From assembly GCF_041206865.1 (NCBI RefSeq), contig NZ_JBGEDP010000001.1:558001-622000 (forward strand): 64,000 nucleotides of DNA, written 5' to 3'. The first letter of the stretch is position 1; every line of letters starts with the position of its first letter. The DNA comes from Mycobacterium sp. HUMS_12744610 (GTDB taxonomy: Bacteria; Actinomycetota; Actinomycetes; Mycobacteriales; Mycobacteriaceae). Shown piece by piece: positions 1-9,228 of the stretch. Below the pieces are notes generated by a model. It did not search any database, was not told where the DNA came from, and saw nothing but the letters and a program-made list of their open reading frames with translations. The translations under genes and the position numbers were made by a program.

Positions 1-614
1 GCGTAGTCGACGGTGAGTTCCAGGCAGCGCTCGGCCGCGCCGACCTGCTCGGCCGCCAGCAGCACGGCCGCGCTGTCAGCGAGGCCGGGGTCGGGGCCGA
101 TGCCCTCGGTCTGGTCGGGCCGGATCCGGGCCAGCCGGCGGGTGGGGTCCATGGTGGCGACGGGCTGGGCGGTGAATCGCGTCCACCGGCTCAGCTGCCC
201 GTCGGCCGCGGCCACCACGACGTCGGCGATGTCGCCGTTGACCACGTAGTCGGCGTCGAATGCCACCGCTCCGATCGAGTCGCCCGCGGCGAGGCGTTCG
301 AGGGTGTCGGTGTCCGGTTCGGGCGCGGCCAGCAGCGCCAGCTCGGCCAGGGTGGTGCCCACTAGCGGCGAGGGCACCAGCGCCCGCCCCAGCTCCTGTA
401 ACACCGCTGCCGCATCGGCCAATTCACCGCCGGCACCGCCCAACTCCTCGGGTATCACCAAGGCGGCGGCACCCACCTGCTCGCACAGCAGCCGCCACAG
501 CGACTCGTCGTACCCGCGCTCGGACTCCATCGCCGCGCGCACCGCGGCCGGGCCGGCATGCTTGGCCACCAGGGCGGCGACGCTCTGGCGCAGCATTTCG
601 CGTTCTTCACTCAC
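1..614 (-). CDS. fadE33: Acyl-CoA dehydrogenase FadE33, N-terminal part (runs off window)
   Basis: The GTG start at 614 opens a protein beginning VSEEREMLRQSVAALVAKHA, which I recognise as the FadE33 (Rv3564) N-terminus; the last ~40% lies beyond base 1. The visible part is the helical N-terminal domain and the start of the beta domain of an acyl-CoA dehydrogenase. FadE33 belongs to the KstR2 regulon, and heteromeric FadE pairs in this regulon remove hydrogen from CoA thioesters made from the last steroid rings; its exact substrate is not visible here. The start overlaps the fadE32 stop by 8 nt, so the two are translationally coupled at the end of the fadD3-fadE31-fadE32-fadE33 operon. Confidence 0.85.
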   Translation of the reverse strand, partial: MSEEREMLRQSVAALVAKHAGPAAVRAAMESERGYDESLWRLLCEQVGAAALVIPEELGGAGGELADAAAVLQELGRALVPSPLVGTTLAELALLAAPEPDTDTLERLAAGDSIGAVAFDADYVVNGDIADVVVAAADGQLSRWTRFTAQPVATMDPTRRLARIRPDQTEGIGPDPGLADSAAVLLAAEQVGAAERCLELTVDY

Positions 615-1548
615 TGAGGGCCTCCAGCACTCGCCGTCGGTGCGCCTGGGGGTCCCCCCATGCCGATCGCAGCGCCTGCACGCGCAGCAGCCACAACGAC
701 AGGTCGTGCTCCTGCGTGAACCCGATGGCGCCGTGGGTCTGCAGCGCCGAGCGCGCCGCCAGCAGGCCCGCCTCGGCGGCGGCGGCTTTGGCCGCGCTGA
801 CGTCGCGGGGCTCCAGCGACAAGGCCGCGCCGTACACCAGCGGGCGGGCCAGTTCGACCGCGATGTGCACGTCGGCGAGCTTGTGCTTGATCGCCTGATA
901 GGACCCGATCACCCTGCCGAACTGGGCCCGCTGCTTGGCGTAGTCGACGGCGGCCTGCAGCAGCGCCTCGGCGGCACCGACCAGCTGTGCGGCGGTGGCC
1001 AGCGCCCCGAACTCGCAGGCCCGCGCGACGTCTGCCTGCCAGACCGCGCCTGTCGCCGTCACCTCGTGAAGGTGCCGGCTGGGATCGACGGACTCGTGGC
1101 GCTCGCCCGCCTCGGCTTCGCTGACGCCGTTGGCGCTGGCCAGCAGCACCAGCCCGGCCGCGTCGGCATCGACTGCCCGCGGGGCGTGCGGCGGCAGCGC
1201 CACGGTGGCGATCAGCTCACCCGATGCGAGGGCGGCACAGCGTTCGTCGTTTGCGAGTAAAACCGGTGCGACGGCGATGGATTCGGCCACCGGCCCGGGA
1301 ACGCACCAGCGTCCGAGGCGTTCGAGCGCGACCACCAGGTCCACCGGGTGGGCGCCCACGCCGTCGAACCGTTCCGGCACGGCCAGCGCGGTGACGCCGA
1401 GGTCGGCCAGCCGCTGCCACACCTTGCGCCCGGGCGCGAAGTCACCGGCGGACCACGCCCGCACCGCGCCGGGCAGGTCCGCCGCGCCGAGCGCCGCGTC
1501 GATGCTGGCCGCGAAGTCCCGCTGTTGATCGTCGAGCGCGAATTTCAC
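607..1548 (-). CDS. fadE32: Acyl-CoA dehydrogenase FadE32
   Basis: 313 residues, starting GTG (VKFALDDQQRDF). It overlaps the fadE31 stop in a GTGA tetranucleotide, which fixes the start; a longer open frame upstream is a shadow of fadE31. The short length and the C-terminal helices (RAQFGRVIGSYQAIKHKLAD, QTHGAIGFTQEHDL) are typical of the smaller subunit of the actinobacterial alpha2beta2 steroid acyl-CoA dehydrogenases, where two adjacent fadE genes make one enzyme. FadE31 is the likely partner. Known role of the family: dehydrogenation of an open-chain keto-acyl-CoA formed after ring C/D opening. The substrate is inferred from the operon and from work on the M. tuberculosis homologue. Confidence 0.88.
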   Translation of the reverse strand: MKFALDDQQRDFAASIDAALGAADLPGAVRAWSAGDFAPGRKVWQRLADLGVTALAVPERFDGVGAHPVDLVVALERLGRWCVPGPVAESIAVAPVLLANDERCAALASGELIATVALPPHAPRAVDADAAGLVLLASANGVSEAEAGERHESVDPSRHLHEVTATGAVWQADVARACEFGALATAAQLVGAAEALLQAAVDYAKQRAQFGRVIGSYQAIKHKLADVHIAVELARPLVYGAALSLEPRDVSAAKAAAAEAGLLAARSALQTHGAIGFTQEHDLSLWLLRVQALRSAWGDPQAHRRRVLEALSE

Positions 1549-2690
1549 TTCCTGCCCCCAGACTTCTCCCGGGGCAGGCCCAGCAGCCGCTCGGAGATGA
1601 TGTTGCGCTGGATCTCGTTGGTGCCGGCGTAGATCGGGCCGCCCAGCGCGAACAGCAGCCCGTCGGTCCAGGGGCCGGCGAGCTCGCCGTCGGCCGCCAG
1701 CAGGTCGAGCGCGGTCTGGTGTAGGGCCACGTCGAGGTCGGACCAGAACACCTTGGTCACCGAGGATTCCGCGCCGAGCTCGCCGCCGGCGGCCAGCCGC
1801 GTCACCGTGCCGAACGTCTGTAGCCGGTAGGCCTGCGCGTCGATCCACGCGTCGGCGACCCGGTCGGCGAACGCGGGCGGGGACCCGCGATCCCGCCAGA
1901 GCCGCACCAACCGCTCGGCCGCCGCCACGAAGCGCGCCGGGCTGCGCAGCGACATCCCGCGTTCGTTGCTGGTGGTGCTCATCGCCGCGCGCCAGCCGTC
2001 GTTCGGGGTGCCGATCACGTCGGCGTCGGGCACGAAGACGTCGTCGAGGAAGATCTCGCCGAAGCCGGTGTCGCCTCCGAGCTGGGCGATCGGGCGCACG
2101 GTGACGCCGTTGGCCTTGAGGTCGAACATGAAGTACGTCAGTCCGTGGTGCCGCTCGGCTGCGGGGTCGGACCGGAACAGCCCGAATCCCATCTCGGCGA
2201 ATGGTGCCCGCGAGCTCCAGATCTTCTGCCCGTTCAGCAGCCAGCCGCCGTCGGTGCGGGTCGCGGTTGAGCGCAACGACGCCAGATCGCTCCCGGATTC
2301 GGGTTCCGACCAGGCCTGCGCCCAGATCTGTTCGCCGCTGGCCATTTTCGGCAGTATGCGGTCGAGCTGCTCGGAGGTTCCGTGCGCGAACAGCGTCGGG
2401 GCCAGCATCGAGGTGCCGTTGGCGCTGGCCCGGCCGGGCGCCCCGGCGCGGAAGTACTCCTCCTCGAACACCACCCAGTGCAGCAGTGGCGCGTCGCGGC
2501 CCCCGTACTGCTGCGGCCAGGTGATCACCGACAGGCCGGCATCGAAAAGCACCCGGTCCCAACGCCGGTGCTGGGCGAAGCCTTCGGCGTTGTCGTAGGA
2601 CTTCGTCGGGATGGAATCGGCGTTGTCCGACAGGAATTCCCGCACCTCGGCCTGGAAGGCCAGTGTCTGTTCGTCCAGGTCCAGATCCAT
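1545..2690 (-). CDS. fadE31: Acyl-CoA dehydrogenase FadE31
   Basis: 381 residues, ATG start (MDLDLDEQTLAFQAEVREFL). Full-length acyl-CoA dehydrogenase fold: the FAD/substrate motif WSEPESGSDLASL near residues 130-142, NGQKIWSSRAPFAEMGFGLF in the beta domain, and a C-terminal GTNEIQRNIISERLLGLPRE segment that binds the adenine part of FAD. The ATG shares its A with the fadD3 stop (TGATG) and the gene ends GTGA into fadE32, so fadD3-31-32-33 is one operon. It should form a heteromer with FadE32 and act on CoA thioesters from HIP breakdown. It is KstR2-controlled through the operator upstream of fadD3. Confidence 0.9.
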   Translation of the reverse strand: MDLDLDEQTLAFQAEVREFLSDNADSIPTKSYDNAEGFAQHRRWDRVLFDAGLSVITWPQQYGGRDAPLLHWVVFEEEYFRAGAPGRASANGTSMLAPTLFAHGTSEQLDRILPKMASGEQIWAQAWSEPESGSDLASLRSTATRTDGGWLLNGQKIWSSRAPFAEMGFGLFRSDPAAERHHGLTYFMFDLKANGVTVRPIAQLGGDTGFGEIFLDDVFVPDADVIGTPNDGWRAAMSTTSNERGMSLRSPARFVAAAERLVRLWRDRGSPPAFADRVADAWIDAQAYRLQTFGTVTRLAAGGELGAESSVTKVFWSDLDVALHQTALDLLAADGELAGPWTDGLLFALGGPIYAGTNEIQRNIISERLLGLPREKSGGRK

Positions 2691-4225
2691 CAGGCCAGCT
2701 CCCGCAGTTGTGATTTGACCACCTTGCCCCCCGCGTTGCGCGGCAGCGCGTCGACGAACCGCACCGATCGTGGGGCCTTGAAGTTCGCCAGATGTGCGCG
2801 GCTGTAGGCGATCACCGATTCCTCGTCGAGCCCGGCGCCGGGCCGGGTCACCAGGAATGCGCGCCCGACCTCGCCGAGGCGCTCGTCGGGAACCCCGATC
2901 ACCGCGGCGTCGGCCACCCCGTCCAGCCGGGCGAGCACCTGCTCGACCTCGGCGGGGTAGACGTTGAAACCGCCGCAGATGTACATGTCCTTGAGCCGGT
3001 CGGTGATGCGCAGGTTGCCGGCTTCGTCGAGGGCGCCGATGTCACCGGTGTGCAGCCAGCCGTCGGCGTCGACGGCGGCGGCGGTGGCCGCCGGGTCGTC
3101 GAGGTAGCCCAGCATCACGTTCGGCCCACGCAGCAGCACCTCGCCGGAGTCCGATCCCGCGTCGGAGTCGATGCGCAGCTCGAAGCCGGCGAACGGGCGA
3201 CCGCAGGTGGTCGCGACGGTGACCGCGTCGTCGTCGGGGCGGCACATGGTACCCATGCCGTTGGCCTCGGTCAGGCCGTAGGCGGTGAGCACGATGTCGA
3301 TGTCGAGTTCGGTTTGCATGCGCTCCACCAGCACCACCGGCACCGTCGCCGCGCCGGTCACGGCGAAGCGCAGCGAGCTCAGGTCGTAGTCGTGGCGCGC
3401 CGGGTGGTCCAGCAGCATCTGGTAGATGGTGGGCGGGCCGGGGAGCACGGTGATGCGCCTGCGTTCGATGGCCTGCAGCGCGGCCAGCGGGTCGAAGGTC
3501 AGGTGCGGGATCAGCGTGGCCCCGGTCTGCAGGCAGGCCAGGATGCCGGCCTTGTAGCCGAAGTTGTGGAAGAACGGGTTGATGCACAGGTAGCGGTCGT
3601 CGCTGGTGATCTTGCCGTTGGCCGCCCACGCCGCCGACGCCGACAGCGACTGGCGGTGCGCGCACAGCACGCCCTTGCTGCGGCCGGTGGTGCCGGAGGT
3701 GAACAGGATGTCGCTGACGTCGTCGGGGGTGACGGCGGCGGCGCGCGCGGCCACCGCGTCGACGTCGGTCCCGCGGGCCATGAATTCGTCCCAGGTCCCG
3801 CCCGGTGCCTCGACCGGCACCCGCACGATGTGCCGTAGCGCGGGCAGCGCGGCGCGGTCCAGGCCGGCGACCCGGTCGGTGCCCAGGAACTCGCCCATCG
3901 CGAACAGGACCGGCGCCTCGGTACGGGCCAGGATGTCGGCGGCCTCCTCGGCGGTGTAGCGGGTGTTCAGCGGCACCATCGCGGCACCGGCGTGGTGGAT
4001 CGCCAGGCAGGCCACCACCCAGTGCCAGGTGTTGGGGGACCAGATAGCCACCCGGTCGCCGGGCCGGACCCCCAGCGCGATCAGGGCGGCGGCCGCATGG
4101 TGCACCTCGGCGCGCAGCTCGGCGGCCGAGAAGCTTCGCTCGTCGGTGATCAGGGCCGGATGGTCGGGGAGTTGCAGCGCGAAACGATCGAGCGCCGCGG
4201 GCACGGTGCGCGAATCGTTGATCAT
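2690..4225 (-). CDS. fadD3: HIP-CoA ligase FadD3
   Basis: 511-residue ANL-superfamily acyl-CoA ligase. The P-loop TSGTTGRSKG is at residues 176-185, followed by YGLTEANG, the GWLHTGD hinge region, and a C-terminal PRNAGGKVVK carrying the catalytic lysine (Lys501). In M. tuberculosis FadD3 (Rv3561) makes the CoA thioester of HIP, the two-ring propionate left from cholesterol rings C and D, and so begins their breakdown. HIP-CoA is also the ligand that releases KstR2. It is the first gene of the operon with fadE31-32-33 and divergent from fadE30; the KstR2 operator lies 53 nt upstream of its start. It is cytoplasmic. Confidence 0.93.
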   Translation of the reverse strand: MINDSRTVPAALDRFALQLPDHPALITDERSFSAAELRAEVHHAAAALIALGVRPGDRVAIWSPNTWHWVVACLAIHHAGAAMVPLNTRYTAEEAADILARTEAPVLFAMGEFLGTDRVAGLDRAALPALRHIVRVPVEAPGGTWDEFMARGTDVDAVAARAAAVTPDDVSDILFTSGTTGRSKGVLCAHRQSLSASAAWAANGKITSDDRYLCINPFFHNFGYKAGILACLQTGATLIPHLTFDPLAALQAIERRRITVLPGPPTIYQMLLDHPARHDYDLSSLRFAVTGAATVPVVLVERMQTELDIDIVLTAYGLTEANGMGTMCRPDDDAVTVATTCGRPFAGFELRIDSDAGSDSGEVLLRGPNVMLGYLDDPAATAAAVDADGWLHTGDIGALDEAGNLRITDRLKDMYICGGFNVYPAEVEQVLARLDGVADAAVIGVPDERLGEVGRAFLVTRPGAGLDEESVIAYSRAHLANFKAPRSVRFVDALPRNAGGKVVKSQLRELA

Positions 4226-4277
4226 CGGATGCTCCTCGGTGTCCGGTCCGCGGCGCGCAGCACCGGCGGCCTAACAA

Positions 4278-4291
4278 AGCAAGTGCTTGGT
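4278..4291. promoter_or_regulatory. KstR2 operator, fadD3/fadE30 divergent promoter
   Basis: The bases match the published KstR2 palindrome A-n-CAAG-n2-CTTG-n-T at every fixed position. The site lies between divergent fadD3 and fadE30. On the fadE30 side a TANNNT box (TAGCCT, 4296-4301) is followed by 7 nt and the GTG start, suggesting a leaderless transcript whose promoter overlaps the operator. Confidence 0.92.
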
Positions 4292-4308
4292 AGGTTAGCC
4301 TACAGGGC

Positions 4309-5453
<1,145 letters not shown>

Positions 5454-5457
<4 letters not shown>

Positions 5458-6242
5458 CCCTGTCCGAAGCGCCGGAAGAGATTGCCGGACACGGGCTTCT
5501 GACTGGCAAGGTGGTCGTCGTCACGGCGGCCGCGGGCACCGGCATCGGGTCGGCGACGGCGCGACGGGCCCTGGCCGAGGGTGCCGACGTCGTGATCTCC
5601 GATCACCACGAACGCCGGCTGGGGAAGACCGCCGACGAACTGGCGGCGCTGGGGTTGGGCCGCGTGGAGAAGGTGCTGTGCGACGTGACGTCCACCGCCC
5701 AGGTCGACGCGCTGTTCGCGTCGGTGACCGCCCGGATGGGGCGCATGGACGTGCTGGTCAACAACGCCGGGCTGGGCGGGCAGACCCCGGTGGTCGACAT
5801 GACCGACGAGGAATGGGACCGCGTCCTGGACGTGACGTGTACGTCGGTGTTCCGCGCCACCCGCGCGGCGCTGCGGTACTTCCGCGAGGCCGGGCACGGC
5901 GGCGTGATCGTCAACAACGCCAGCGTCTTGGGCTGGCGGGCCCAGCACTCGCAGGCGCACTACGCCGCGGCCAAGGCCGGGGTGATGGCGTTGACCCGTT
6001 GCAGCGCAATCGAAGCCGTCGAATACGGGGTGCGGATCAACGCCGTGTCGCCCAGCATCGCTCGGCACAAGTTCCTGGACAAGACGACCTCAGCCGACCT
6101 GCTCGACCGGTTGTCGGCCGGCGAGGCGTTCGGACGCGCCGCCGAACCGTGGGAGGTCGCGGCCACCATCGCCTTTTTGGCCAGCGACTACTCGAGCTAT
6201 CTGACCGGCGAGGTCATCTCAGTGTCCAGCCAGCATCCATGA
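5454..6242 (+). CDS. ipdF: Short-chain dehydrogenase IpdF
   Basis: 262-residue classical SDR. A nucleotide-binding glycine motif TAAAGTGIGSA (residues 24-34), NNAG (103-106), a catalytic serine near 157 and Y170-x3-K174 (HYAAAKAG) are all present. IpdF (Rv3559c) oxidises the 5-hydroxyl of the shortened HIP-CoA derivative to a ketone before ring opening by EchA20. It is translationally coupled to fadE30 by a 4-nt overlap. The last residues (SVSSQHP) are the usual SDR C-terminus. The intergenic space after it holds the kstR2 operator. Confidence 0.9.
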
Positions 6243-6254
6243 GGTCGCTAGCCG

Positions 6255-6268
6255 AGCAAGCGCTTGGT
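6255..6268. promoter_or_regulatory. KstR2 operator upstream of kstR2
   Basis: Perfect A-n-CAAG-n2-CTTG-n-T palindrome in the 41-nt gap between ipdF and kstR2. A TAGGCT box at 6272-6277 is followed by exactly 6 nt and the kstR2 GTG, so the repressor probably controls its own leaderless promoter and that of fadA6. Confidence 0.92.
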
Positions 6269-6283
6269 TGATAGGCTGGCCCG

Positions 6284-6886
6284 GTGGAGCGGGAGACCAG
6301 TCAGCCGAACAGCCGCCGCGGGGAGCTGCTCGAGCTCGCCGCGGCCATGTTCGCCGAGCGTGGCCTGCGCGCGACCACGGTGCGCGACATCGCCGACGGT
6401 GCCGGCATCCTCTCCGGCAGCCTGTACCACCATTTCTCCTCCAAGGAGGAGATGGTCGACGAGTTGCTGCGCGGCTTCCTGGACTGGCTGTTCGCCCGCT
6501 ACCGCGAGATCATGCACACCGAGGCCAATGCCCTGGCGCGGCTCAAGGGCCTGTTCCTGGCGTCGTTCGAGGCGATCGAGCACCGGCATTCCCAGGTCGT
6601 CATCTACCAGGACGAGGCCAAGCGGTTGTCGTCGCAGCCGCGGTTCTCCTATATCGAGGACATGAACCGCCAGCAACGCAAGATGTGGGTCGAGGTGCTC
6701 AACCAGGGCATCGACGAGGGCTACTTCCAGCCCGACCTGGACGTGGACCTGGTCTACCGTTTCATCCGTGACACCACCTGGGTGTCGGTGCGCTGGTACC
6801 AACCCGGCGGGCCGCTCACCGCGCAACAGGTGGGCCGGCAATACCTCGCCATCGTTCTCGGCGGAATCACCAAAGAAGGAGTCTGA
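6284..6886 (+). CDS. kstR2: TetR-family repressor KstR2
   Basis: 200 residues. The N-terminal helix-turn-helix spans about residues 31-50 (TTVRDIADGAGILSGSLYHH, then FSSKEEMVDEL), typical of TetR repressors; the rest is the helical ligand and dimer domain. KstR2 (Rv3557c) represses the HIP regulon and is released by HIP-CoA. The GTG start was chosen because it matches the known N-terminus and sits 6 nt after the predicted -10 box. The gene ends 5 nt before fadA6, which carries its ribosome site in AAAGAAGGAG, so the two are co-transcribed. Three operators matching its motif occur in this window. Confidence 0.93.
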   Translation: MERETSQPNSRRGELLELAAAMFAERGLRATTVRDIADGAGILSGSLYHHFSSKEEMVDELLRGFLDWLFARYREIMHTEANALARLKGLFLASFEAIEHRHSQVVIYQDEAKRLSSQPRFSYIEDMNRQQRKMWVEVLNQGIDEGYFQPDLDVDLVYRFIRDTTWVSVRWYQPGGPLTAQQVGRQYLAIVLGGITKEGV

Positions 6887-6891
6887 CGCAA

Positions 6892-8052
6892 ATGGCAGAG
6901 GCGTACGTCATCGACGCTGTACGTACCGCGGTAGGCAAGCGCAACGGATCGCTGGCCGGCGTGCACCCCGTCGACCTGGGGGCGCTGGGTTGGCGCGGTC
7001 TGCTCGACCGCGTCGACGTCGACCCCGCCGCCGTCGACGACGTGATCGCCGGCTGTGTCGACGCGATCGGCGGCCAGGCGGGCAACATCGCCCGGCTGTC
7101 GTGGCTGGCGGCCGGCTACCCCGAAGAGGTTCCCGGTGTCACCGTGGACCGGCAGTGCGGCTCCAGCCAGCAGGCGATTTCGTTTGGCGCACAGGCGATC
7201 ATGTCCGGGACAGCCGACCTCATCGTGGCCGGTGGCGTGCAGAACATGAGCCAGATCCCGATCTCGTCGGCGATGAGCGTGGGCGAGCAGTTCGGGTTCA
7301 CCTCGCCGACCAACGAGTCCAAGCAGTGGCTGCACCGTTACGGCGATCAGGAGATCTCGCAGTTCCGAGGCTCGGAGATGATCGCCGAGAAGTGGAACCT
7401 GTCGCGCGAGGAGATGGAACGGTACGCGCTGGCCAGTCACGAGCGTGCGTTCGCGGCGATCCGCGGCGGTCACTTCGACAACGAAATCATCACGGTGGAA
7501 ACCGAATCCGGGCCGTTCCGGGTCGACGAAGGCCCGCGCGAGTCGTCCCTGGAGAAGCTGGCCGGCCTGAAGACCCTGGTCGAGGGCGGCCGGCTGACCG
7601 CGGCGATGGCCAGTCAGATCTGCGATGGTGCCAGCGCGGTACTGCTGGCGTCCGAGCAGGCCGTCAAGGACCACAAGCTGACCCCGCGGGCCCGCATCCA
7701 CCACATCAGCGCGCGCGCCGCCGACCCGGTGTTCATGCTCACCGGGCCGATCCCGGCGACCCGCCACGCCCTGGACAGGACCGGCCTGAGCATCGACGAC
7801 ATCGACACCGTCGAGATCAACGAGGCGTTCGCGCCGGTGGTCATGGCCTGGCTCAAGGAGATGAAAGCCGACCCGGAGAAGGTCAACCCCAACGGCGGCG
7901 CGATCGCGCTTGGCCATCCGTTGGGGGCGACCGGCGCCAAGCTGTTCACCACCATGCTCAACGAACTCGAGCGCATCGGCGGCCGCTACGGGCTGCAGAC
8001 GATGTGCGAGGGCGGCGGCACGGCCAACGTCACGATCATCGAGCGGCTCTAG
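6892..8052 (+). CDS. fadA6: Thiolase FadA6
   Basis: 386-residue degradative thiolase. The nucleophile Cys89 is in [11 protein letters not shown], the acid/base residues are His342 (GHPLGATGAK) and Cys372 (MCEGGGTANV), and INEAFAPV is the conserved loop. FadA6 (Rv3556c) cleaves a beta-ketoacyl-CoA during degradation of the opened C/D rings. It follows kstR2 directly and is under the same promoter. It is convergent with the fdxB remnant, with a 60-bp hairpin element between them that could end transcription from both sides. All catalytic residues are intact, in contrast to the frameshifted fadA5 in this window. Confidence 0.92.
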   Translation: MAEAYVIDAVRTAVGKRNGSLAGVHPVDLGALGWRGLLDRVDVDPAAVDDVIAGCVDAIGGQAGNIARLSWLAAGYPEEVPGVTVDRQCGSSQQAISFGAQAIMSGTADLIVAGGVQNMSQIPISSAMSVGEQFGFTSPTNESKQWLHRYGDQEISQFRGSEMIAEKWNLSREEMERYALASHERAFAAIRGGHFDNEIITVETESGPFRVDEGPRESSLEKLAGLKTLVEGGRLTAAMASQICDGASAVLLASEQAVKDHKLTPRARIHHISARAADPVFMLTGPIPATRHALDRTGLSIDDIDTVEINEAFAPVVMAWLKEMKADPEKVNPNGGAIALGHPLGATGAKLFTTMLNELERIGGRYGLQTMCEGGGTANVTIIERL

Positions 8053-8067
8053 CTTTTTCCTCTCGCC

Positions 8068-8127
8068 GCCGAACGTGAACTGGCTGCGAGTTTTTCGCGG
8101 TTTTCTCGCAGTGGTTGCACACTCGGC
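8068..8127. repeat. 60-bp inverted-repeat element, copy A
   Basis: 60 bp starting GCCGAACGTGAACTGG and ending CACACTCGGC. The ends are imperfect inverted repeats with an AT-richer centre. It resembles copies B (48719-48778) and C (49641-49700) in length and end sequence. It sits between the convergent fadA6 and fdxB remnant and may act as a bidirectional terminator. This is the most diverged copy. Confidence 0.6.
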
Positions 8128-8133
8128 GCGGGG

Positions 8134-8325
8134 CTAGGGGTCGTAGTCGACGGCGACGAACGGCGTCGTCGGATGTGACTGGCAGGTCAGGATGTAGCCG
8201 GCGTCCAATTCGGCGCGCCCGAGGGCGAAGTTGTGGTCCATGTCGACCTCGCCCTCGACCAGCTTCGCGCGGCAGGTGCCACACGCGCCGCCCATGCAGG
8301 CATACGGCGCGCGAATCGCCGTCAA
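8134..8325 (-). pseudogene. fdxB: fdxB remnant: C-terminal 2Fe-2S domain only
   Basis: About 63 codons remain, with the plant-type 2Fe-2S cysteine pattern CMGGACGTC followed by a later cysteine (ILTCQSHP) and an end in VAVDYDP. This is the C-terminus of the PaaE/FdxB-type reductase-ferredoxin. In M. tuberculosis FdxB (Rv3554) is several hundred residues long and lies right after ipdC; here the N-terminal reductase/desaturase-like part is missing. No normal start or ribosome site is present (only a TTG), and the frame overlaps the end of the upstream membrane-protein gene, so the break point is near 8325. It is unlikely to be functional, although an isolated ferredoxin fold cannot be fully excluded. 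Confidence 0.8.
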
Positions 8326-8534
8326 AAACCTTCCCGGCGGAACTCCCAGGCGGTTACGGCGCAGGCCGCCGGCACGAGCAACGCGACGTCACCGCCGTGC
8401 CACAGCGCGCCCAACGCCGCGCACCCGACCACCAGGACCGGTCCGATCGCCAGGGTCGGCCACGCCGCACGCATCGTCCGCCGGCACAGGTCGGCGATGC
8501 CCACCGCGATCAGGAAGACAGCGATGGCGCTCAC
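8322..8534 (-). CDS. Small membrane protein, SatD partner, probably truncated
   Basis: 70 residues with two hydrophobic segments (about 3-13 and 28-60: ALIVGCAAL-like stretches around LAIGPVLVVGCAALGALW and VALLVPAACAVTAW). It starts in a 4-nt ATGA overlap with satD, so the two are an operon. The last residues (RREGF) come from sequence at the junction with the fdxB remnant, and the hydrophobic segment ends abruptly, so the natural C-terminus is probably lost. Small membrane proteins commonly accompany satD in actinobacteria; the function is unknown. Confidence 0.55.
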   Translation of the reverse strand: MSAIAVFLIAVGIADLCRRTMRAAWPTLAIGPVLVVGCAALGALWHGGDVALLVPAACAVTAWEFRREGF

Positions 8535-9169
8535 GGCAGGCTCCGAAGATATCGCGACGCGACGACGAGGAGATCCAGGCCGTCACGGCTCGCCCGCTGC
8601 GACACCGCCGAGGCGCTGATGGCCTCGGCGGCGGCGAGTTCCTTCTTGGTTCGGCCTGTCATCAAGCCCTTCACGATTCGCAGCGATCTTTCATCGAGCG
8701 ATCCAAGCAGATGGTCCCGACAGATCAGGGCCGCGTTGACGGCCGCGACGTCTGCGCGGGCGTCCTCGTCCGCCCGGAAGGTGGTGCGCACCAGCGTGAA
8801 GCCGGGCTGCCGTTGCGTCTGTGCGGTCGCCTGGATCGCCTCGCGCGCGGCCCACCACGCCGGCCCGTCCTGGATGCCGGCCTCGGGGTCCAGGACGGTG
8901 ATCGGGCCCCAGCTGATGCCGAAGCGCACGTCGACGGCGGGGGCGAGGAGCAGTCGCACGCGCAGCGCGGCGTCGATGGCGGCGCCGACCGTGGGGTAGC
9001 TGCCCTGGAACTCGTCGCCGACGGTGAAGGCGGGGGCGTCGATCGCGCCGTCGGCGACCTCGCGCAGGGCGGTACTTACGCGTCGGTGCAGGGCGGACCG
9101 GTCCACGGCGCGCCGGGATGCCACGACGTCACCAATCACGGCCGCCCTTGGTGAAGAATTGCGCTTCAC
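8531..9169 (-). CDS. SatD-family protein
   Basis: 212 residues, GTG start (VKRNSSPRAAVIGDVVASRR). The N-terminal GDVVASRR and the central FTVGDEFQG and FGISWGPI segments resemble a nucleotide-cyclase-like fold, which is the SatD family signature. The C-terminus (about 165-205: GRTKKELAAAEAISASAVSQ) looks like a helix-turn-helix. The biochemical role of SatD is not established. Upstream lies a short AT-rich stretch (9170-9228) with a small inverted repeat at 9201-9214 that could hold its promoter. Its neighbours suggest it arrived with the accessory block that interrupts the ipdC-fdxB region. Confidence 0.65.
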   Translation of the reverse strand: MKRNSSPRAAVIGDVVASRRAVDRSALHRRVSTALREVADGAIDAPAFTVGDEFQGSYPTVGAAIDAALRVRLLLAPAVDVRFGISWGPITVLDPEAGIQDGPAWWAAREAIQATAQTQRQPGFTLVRTTFRADEDARADVAAVNAALICRDHLLGSLDERSLRIVKGLMTGRTKKELAAAEAISASAVSQRASRDGLDLLVVASRYLRSLP

Positions 9170-9228
9170 TCGGGCTATATGAAGACTATAGATTAATCCG
9201 AGCTGAATGCAGCTATTTGCTTAATCGC

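Noticed and set aside
607..2562. A 651-codon open frame on the minus strand covering fadE32 and part of fadE31
   Set aside because: Only residues after 1548 match a protein family; the first half is a GC-rich shadow of fadE31. The GTGA overlap gives the real fadE32 start.
9201..9214. Small AGCTG-n4-CAGCT inverted repeat before satD as a riboswitch or terminator
   Set aside because: A 5-bp stem is too short to support a claim beyond a possible promoter-region feature.
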